Shown piece by piece: positions 57,961 through 64,000 of a stretch of 64,000 bases of DNA. The notes beneath the pieces are model-generated. The model saw only the letters and a program-made list of their open reading frames with translations, was not told the origin of the DNA and searched no databases. The stretch is taken from positions 124,001-188,000 of the forward strand of contig JAJSPD010000007.1 in assembly GCA_021307315.1 (NCBI GenBank). Reading direction: 5' to 3'. Origin of the DNA: Bisporella sp. PMI_857 (Eukaryota > Ascomycota > Leotiomycetes > Helotiales > Helotiaceae). The position numbers and the translations under genes were made by a program. The stretch's first letter is position 1. Every line of letters begins with the position of its first letter.

Positions 57961-58461
57961 CTCTCCTCATCGGAGCCGCTTAAGACGACATTGGCATGTA
58001 GGGCTGCAACACGAGCATTTCCCAAGGGGCCCTAGCTAAGTGCGAAATTCAGCGAGATTGGGGCTCGGCCGTCGGATTTAAGAAAGTAAAATATCAATCT
58101 TCAAATCTGCCTGCGCGATGGAGGTTAGTGTTGACGCGTCAGCTGCGTGGTGAAGATAGGGTATAAAGTTGAAAATGCCTGTTCCTCAAGCATCTGCCGG
58201 CACATACGTATCAAGGAGCACAATGAGAATGGATTCTTGAGCCACCGGTATATCTCTCTTTCGTCCCTCTGTGCTTCCCGAGTAGTGTTCCACGCCAAGA
58301 GGGTTGGCGGAGTATCTTTCTCGCGCAACTTTCCGATCAGATAAGGGATCGGCAAATGAGGACGGATCTGATTATTTTCGGATACGGAATAAAAAAGAGT
58401 AGGCAAGCTTCGACGACCCGCTACGCTAGCACACAAGACGGAGAGATTCTCCACAATCGTC
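57961..58461. promoter_or_regulatory. Divergent promoter region OB-fold / Apd1-like
   Basis: 501 bp between start codons on opposite strands. No motif is identified and no gene is seen. Confidence 0.45.
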
Positions 58462-59642
58462 ATGAGTTATAAGGACTTGGCACACCCAGCAAGGGGAACT
58501 GTCCCTTCCACAAAACAGAAAATGGCTGGCACGTTGAAATCCTTTCTCGTTTCTGCGAAGCAGACCATTTCCGGGGCGTCAACACCTGCGCCGAGTACGC
58601 CAGGCGAGAATACCCCGATCGACAAACTGTTTCCCAAGGTCAACCCGAAAGTTGATGGCGACGACTGCGACCACGATTGCGAATCTTGTCATGTCAATTA
58701 CCCAAAAGGCTTCAAGATAGACGAGGATGATTTACTATATGGATACGTCAAGGGTTGGAGTACGCATATTCTGGTGGCAACAGGCAAGACAGACTGGGTA
58801 CGGGATGTCGCAGACGAAAAAGGGAGCGTCATGGAAGCTATTGGAAAGAAGGCAGATGTTAAGCCGAACAATGGAGTAAGTTTGGAGCTTTATTCGAGAC
58901 AATATGAGAAAAGTCGTTAATGATTTTAAAGAAACTTATGCTATCTGCCTCGAATATCCCGACACCTAATCATTCTTCCGACTATTCTGAGCCTACAACA
59001 GTTTTGCTTCTTCCCGCATTTGTCATAATAGAGAATGTCACGCCTGGTTCAGTAAATTCTCTGGTAGCAGAATTTATCAACAAAGGGCCTACAAACAGCA
59101 CACCCTTAGGACCAATCTCCATACCTACCTCTCTTTCAGATCCCCTTCCCACCGCAGACCAACTCATATCTCGGCCGAGTCCCCACCGGGCACTGATCCT
59201 TCTGTGTTCACAAAAGACTCGTGACGCAAGATGTGGGCAGTCCGCGCCTCTGTTACGGAAAGAATTAGAACGACATCTTCGCCCGCTAGGACTTTACCGC
59301 GATCTCGACGACGAGCGACCGGGAGGTGTAGGAATATATTTTATATCGCATGTGGGAGGACATAAATACTCAGCAAACTTAATGATATATAGAAGAGCAA
59401 ATGCTTTTGGTTTAGACGATCTAGAGAGAGCGAAAGAAGGAGATGCTTTCCCTGCGCCATCGAAATATGTGGTCAGCGAGGCGCCACAAGAAGGCGCCGC
59501 GCAGTGTATGTGGATTGCGAGAGTCGTGCCACAAGATTGCGAGAACATTGTAAAGTATACGGTGCTTCAAGGCAAGCTGGTGAAACCCGAACGGCAATTG
59601 AGGGGAGGGTTCGATAGACAAAAAGGCCTCTTCAGCTGGTAG
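58462..59642 (+). CDS. APD1: Apd1/sucraseferredoxin-like Fe-S protein
   Basis: Two exons, 58462-58875 and 58932-59642, phase 0 (KPNNG|KLMLSASN), give 374 aa. The start could instead be the ATG at 58522 (MAGTLKSFLVSAKQ). The N-terminal part holds a Cys-rich DDCDHDCESCHVNYPKGFKID motif. The C-terminal thioredoxin-like ferredoxin domain (about 225-374) shows HRALILLCSQKTRDARCGQSAPLL and HVGGHKYSANLMIY. The two Cys (C..8..C) and two His (HxxxH) match the unusual [2Fe-2S] ligand set described for yeast Apd1. The ending ERQLRGGFDRQKGLFSW is typical. Apd1 is needed for actin patch distribution and redox stress tolerance in yeast; its reaction is not known. The cell compartment is probably cytosol. 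Confidence 0.9.
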
Positions 59643-60278
59643 GGCGAGGTTAGGCGGACGGATAGATTTATAGACCAAGATACCTCACGAACAAAGATTT
59701 TAGAAAGGCTGCTGCTGTCCTAGGATCCCAGTGGATTCTTCCAAATCCATAGCCTAGCGAGCCTGCTGAGTTTCGCTATTGTATTAGCTCGAATGTGGGA
59801 TTCAGGACCAGATTCGCAGAGGGGCATGGAAGATCCAGATTCTCCTATGTATTTTTACACCGGGAAGATAAGTACCTGGTTGCTGCAATTCTGTTGTGTC
59901 ATTTTCTCAGTAATTACTTCGGATTGAATCGTCCTAAAAAGCCCTTTTGTTAGCCACATCTCTTCTTGCATTACCTGCGTGGTTTTGTGAACACCATGTA
60001 CTTTCAAAATTGAGCCTTATTCCTTTTTGTTGACTATACACAACGGTTACCGTGTCAAAGCATTTCAGACGAGGCCATATTCCGAGTCATGTAACCCCAC
60101 TATAGCTCTGGATGTTGGTTTCCGTGCTACCCCACATCGCGGGGTATCTGCCTAGGTACATAGCGGCTGCTGTTGAGGGTCATCGTGGGATAGGAAAAGA
60201 TCTTCCAAATTATAAATAGGAGTTTCTTGGTTGTCATTATGTTTTGAGCATTTGGTTATTTCTTCCATATAAGTAGTT
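59643..60278. other. Intergenic, 0.6 kb
   Basis: Upstream region of the SDR gene; contains a CCTAGGTA word at 60151. No gene is seen. Confidence 0.5.
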
Positions 60279-61243
60279 ATGGGAGTGGGAGACTTTCCGC
60301 TGCGGGATAAGATCGCTGTCGTAACAGGCGGCGGAAGCGGCATTAATCTTTCATTTGTCAAGTTCGCAGTCCAGCAAGGTGCCCGCGTGATTGTGGCTGA
60401 CTTGAAGCTCACGGAAGATGGAGAGAAGTTCATGAAAGGGGAAGGAGCCAAGGCAGCCATCTTCACTAAATGCGATGTTGTGAAACGTGCCGACCTCGAG
60501 AATCTCATCACGGTTTCTGAGAAGGAATTTGGGGATGTGCCGGACATCTATATTGCGGGAGCTGGAGTTTTTGACCCAGTATGTATATTTATTGGGCGGA
60601 ATCTGGAAGAACACTGATGAAATAGGCTTGGTCGAACTTTTGGGATGATACCGAAGGCGATGAGTATAAGCAACTGAATATCAACGTTCATCATCCCATC
60701 AAGCTTTCAAGGATAGCTATCAAAGCTTTGCTGAGAAAGAACAAGAAAGGAGTAATCTTAGTTGTTGCATCATTAGCTGGGTTTCAAGGAACTTATTCTG
60801 CCCCATTATATTGCGCCTCAAAGCATGCAGTTATCGGATTCGTGCGATCAATGGCTCCAATGGACGATATGGAAGGGATCAAAATCACTGCGGTGGCTCC
60901 AGGGTAAGTTGATAGCTTTTTTTTCTCACTTGTTTGCTTACGGACTAGATTGGTTCGCACTCCTCTGTGGACCGATTACCCGGAGAAAATGAAGCAGTTC
61001 GGGTATACCATGGAGAACACCATCACCGCCGATGACGTGGCGAAGATAATGATTGATCTTGTTACTAATGGCGAGTATGGAGGTGGAACGACTTTGGAGT
61101 GCTCTTCAGTTGGCTTCAGGTCCTTGGGAACTTGGAATATTCCTGAACCGGACTCGAATGGGACGGCTGTTCCTCCAGAAGTCATAGCAAGAAACGTAGC
61201 TCCGATCAAAGCTTTGCTGGCCAAGGAACGTAGTGTTTTATGA
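60279..61243 (+). CDS. Short-chain dehydrogenase/reductase (15-PGDH-like)
   Basis: Three exons, 60279-60578, 60626-60903 and 60949-61243, in phase, give 290 aa. The NAD(P) motif reads VVTGGGSGIN, so the third Gly of TGxxxGxG is Asn; fungal members of this subgroup often show this. An Asp at the end of strand 2 (VIVADLKL) favours NAD over NADP. The active site has Ser in VVASLAGFQ, with Tyr and Lys in YCASKHAVIGF. NINVHHPIKLSRIAI and GLVRTPLW complete the classical SDR pattern. The general layout resembles 15-hydroxyprostaglandin dehydrogenase-like fungal SDRs; the substrate is unknown. All introns are 45-50 nt. Confidence 0.92.
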
Positions 61244-63756
61244 GAAACTATATATTCATATCAATTTTTTGGCCCTTTATTTTGAAGCAGATATTTCTTC
61301 TGTCAATCTTCTTATAATCGTCCCTAGAAACCTGTCTCCTCCGGCTAGAACTGATTTGCAGAGCTATGAACATATATGAATCAAGATCTCATCTTTTCAT
61401 GTAAAAAAGTACCTCTCGATTTATTCAGCATATCTTGAACTTCGGCGAGTTGCGTATATGAATTACGCCTTGCGAATTTTGAGTTCAACAGCGGCCGTCA
61501 GTCACGATGCGCCATAAAAAGTCTGAAATTCTTCAGGAGCTCTTGGTGCTACCGCCGAAAGCTCCGAAATTGCCCCCATTCGGGTTTTACGGACTCGGTG
61601 AACGATGTGCAACAAACATTCTGCTCGCCTTCTCATTTGCTACAATCAAATATTCACTCTAAGAGAGATGATTTTGTCGCACTTCGGCGCCGAAGGTCGA
61701 AAAGTCGCCGTTTGCTTGTACGCATTCTGATTCGGTGGTGAGTTTTTTTGTTGCATCTTCTACACCGAACCGGAGAAAGTCGCCGGTGGTATGAGGCCGC
61801 CGAACTGGCGATTCAAAGCATTCATCTCTTGTACTATTGGAGAGGATGGGTTTTATTCTATGTCATGAGTTGCCGATACCTAGAACAATTGCCGGTTCAT
61901 AGGTTAGACTTTGGTAAGGGCGAACTCTGTTGCATTTTTACAAGTCGCCGGTGTACCGGGCACTTAATTTAGCCTTTGGTATTTACGTAGAACACAGAAG
62001 CCTATATATTGTCGGCAGCACAAACATTAGCCAATCCGTGTGCTGTGATTAGAAGAATGGTTCTATTGCAGTTCGATAACAACGGCCGACGGCTCGAACC
62101 TATTGATATCTCTTCATGACATGATTTTCTATTTAATCGTATGGATTGGTGAGATAATACTGGATTAGCCTCGGCTTTTGGGAGTGTATGGCCTGCTTTA
62201 ATGACAAGTCGGTGATGCCTTTGATTGGAAGTATCTCATAGCTACGCCGTTTTCTGAATGCATTTGTTACCAAACCTCGACGAATTTCACGTTCGGGGTT
62301 GTTTTTCAGCTATGAGAAGTTGGAATCATTTTTCAGAAGAGCCCTTGAGCCTAGGGAATAAGAATGACAGAGAGTCCGAGCCTGTTGATGAGCATTTTGA
62401 ATCCTTGCATCTTCAAGGTATCCAAAGGGACAACTCTGGTAACCCCAGCTTGGATGTCATTGTAACCAATTTCTAGTTTGGCTCGAAAGTTGATTTATCA
62501 GACCAATTGTCACGGAAGATATCAAGATCGGCTTCTTCGGAGCACTTCATCTAGTTAATATGGACCCAAATTTTCTATCGAACATCTGTAAAAGCTGCTC
62601 CACAAGCTAACGTTGTAGCCAGCCAAAAATCATGAAAGGATATCCCCATCAATTTTAAAGTAATACTAAAGAAAAGTAATAAGCTCCCTCACCTCAACCG
62701 TAGCCGTCCATACTCTCTGCAGCCCTGAGTGCATTGAAATATCCGAGTATGGTCCTAACCGAGAGCTACAATAGTTCTTCCGCATAAAGCGATCCTTACG
62801 CGCTCAAGTGCCTACTGGCCCACTATTGACTAAAGAAATAAATATGTCAAGTACGAAACTTGAAATCTCACTAGATCATGGAATTTCCGATGGTGGGATG
62901 GATTTTTCATGCGCTAGTACCCATCGAGTGGTGAAGAGCTTCCTAATCGAAATATCTTGACCACCGGTTTAAATATCCTAGGCACGAGATCAGCATCATG
63001 CGGGTAGATAGGCCATGAGGTTTGAGAGAAAGCTGAGAGAAGCATATAAAGCAAATATAAGATCCTGATCAAGGTGCGTTTGAACCGCTTTCCTTGTCTT
63101 CTATCCTTATTAGACTGTCCTCGTAGCTTCACTTCAAAACCCACAGAGCAAATGCTTGTTGCTTGTTATAATACCACAAGTTCAAAGAAAGACTTAAATT
63201 TATGAAGAAAGAAAGGAATCCTCGTCGGCCAACTCTCTCGACATTGGGCTTAGGTTATCTCAATCGCTAACTTGTTTCGATCAATTGTTCGGCTGAGAAA
63301 TATCATTGGCTTGGCAAGGCTGACCTGGTTGAGAGCCACAGTCGCGGGTCTACAAAGTTAGGAATATTGAAAGCCTCGGATAGTTGACTACATGTTTTCG
63401 AGCATTTTTTTAATAAAAAACTTATTTTTTTAATTTAATTGATAGAATATCTCTGTGCAGACATGAAGTCTGAAACTGTTGAAGACAATGGGGATACCAT
63501 CAAAATAATACCAAAGTAATTTAAGTTTTATGCATGGATGCCTTAGCCGTAGAGGCGATCAATTAGGGAGAGTAAGGCTGAGTATATATTTGGGCTGGAT
63601 GAGTTGTTTACCTTATGCTTCTAAATTTTCGACAAACTACTATCTATAAAGGAGCTTCATCTAGATAGTGCCGGTCAGTGCATATTACAGTGCGCTTCAG
63701 ATATCTCAATTGCAGATCAGTTCTAAAATTTGCGTCTTCCCCGGCAATTTGTAAAT
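61244..63756. other. Gene-poor region, 2.5 kb
   Basis: No gene is recognised. It includes three copies of AAGTCGCCG and a partial direct repeat (listed separately), and short open frames such as 62258-62476 without a domain. AT-rich runs lie at 63400-63440. Confidence 0.5.
61702..61954. repeat. Clustered AAGTCGCCG repeats with partial direct duplication
   Basis: AAGTCGCCG occurs at 61702-61710, 61777-61785 and 61942-61950. The last two are each preceded by TGTTGCAT..TTTACA-like sequence and followed by GTG, so a unit of about 30 bp is duplicated with a deletion. The surrounding DNA is rich in CGCCG/CCGGT words unlike other intergenic DNA. Confidence 0.6.
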
Positions 63757-64000
63757 ATGTCAGCTACCCTAACTGCTGAAGATCCGATGATAGAGAAGAT
63801 CAAGGATATAGATCTTGACAGCAACAAAGTCAGTCCTTCCCTGGAAGCCAAGCTGCAATTATGTTACTATACCTAGACTAACATAATAACTGCATAGGAC
63901 CAATCTTCGCCCAAGGCTCCAAGTCTAAGGCCACTGAAGACACCACTCCTTACTCCGTCAGAGTCGTCAATTCCTCCCCCAGCACGCGAAGTTAGTCCTG
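63757..64000 (+). CDS. 5' end of an unrecognised gene cut by the right edge
   Basis: Tentative exons 63757-63828 and 63898 onward. ATG 63757 opens MSATLTAEDPMIEKIKDI, then a 69-nt intron (GTCAGT..CATAG, with CTAAC branch-like sequence 15-20 nt before the acceptor), in phase, to DQSSPKAPSLRPLKTPLLT and PSESSIPPPAREVSP. The sequence is disordered and Pro/Ser-rich and gives no family clue. The donor GTCAGT is less common than GTAAGT. The gene continues beyond the window. Confidence 0.4.

Noticed and set aside
62075..62110. GGTTCGAGCC on the minus strand, resembling a tRNA B box
   Set aside because: No matching A box, acceptor stem or cloverleaf could be built around it.
62258..62476. 72-codon frame possibly from an F-box/LRR gene
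   Set aside because: Only a faint PNLDEF-like similarity, no neighbouring exons; insufficient to call a pseudogene.

Overview
This window reads as nuclear DNA of a filamentous ascomycete (Pezizomycotina, most likely Leotiomycetes; the class is inference). Evidence: nearly every gene can be resolved into exons joined by short GT..AG introns (mostly 50-100 nt, often with a CTAAC/CTGAC-like branch site), and the products are fungal (Las1, Dcn1, Mvp1, Prp19, Rrb1, 2EXR, ArAE_2, Tle1-like/DUF2235, GT90/CAP10, Apd1). Nothing prokaryotic, no CRISPR array, no rRNA or tRNA was found. Exon joins were worked out by reading frame and phase by hand; no transcript data were available.

Layout. 1-6.6 kb: 3' part of an acidic-tailed unknown protein, LAS1 (+), and a ten-exon dihydroxy-acid dehydratase paralogue (-). 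8-16.3 kb: an alpha/beta-hydrolase fused to a dual-specificity-type phosphatase (+), a 2EXR protein (-), and a large ArAE_2/DUF2421 membrane transporter-like protein (+). 16.8-24.5 kb: a Tle1-like/DUF2235 hydrolase (-) and an ADR1/AmdX-like C2H2 regulator (-) with almost 6 kb of gene-poor DNA upstream of it. 30.4-35 kb: a GC-rich methyltransferase gene (+), a GT90 glycosyltransferase (-), and mitochondrial ribosomal protein uL15m (+). 37.2-45.7 kb: sorting nexin MVP1, a small Tc1/mariner-type MITE, DCN1 with a very large intron that is itself open, mitochondrial bS6m (-), and RRB1 (+). 47.8-53.5 kb: a conserved unknown, a ureidoimidazoline (OHCU) decarboxylase (-), PRP19 (+), and a SIM-containing RING protein (+). 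56.9-61.2 kb: an OB-fold-like protein (-), an Apd1-type Fe-S protein (+), and an SDR (+). The right edge holds the first exons of one more gene.

There is no operon or evident biosynthetic cluster. The organisation is housekeeping genes (ribosome assembly and mitoribosome: LAS1, RRB1, uL15m, bS6m; splicing: PRP19; ubiquitin-like modification: DCN1, the RING protein; sorting: MVP1) separated by gene-poor stretches. Several pairs are divergent over 220-500 bp and may share promoters: URAD/PRP19, bS6m/RRB1, GT90/uL15m, OB-fold/APD1.

The most interesting signal is at DCN1. Its second intron is about 1.2 kb and holds over 360 open codons, with a plausible first exon of its own, in the same frame as the downstream DCN1 exon. 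This suggests a nested gene or an alternative-promoter isoform fused to the cullin-neddylation domain.
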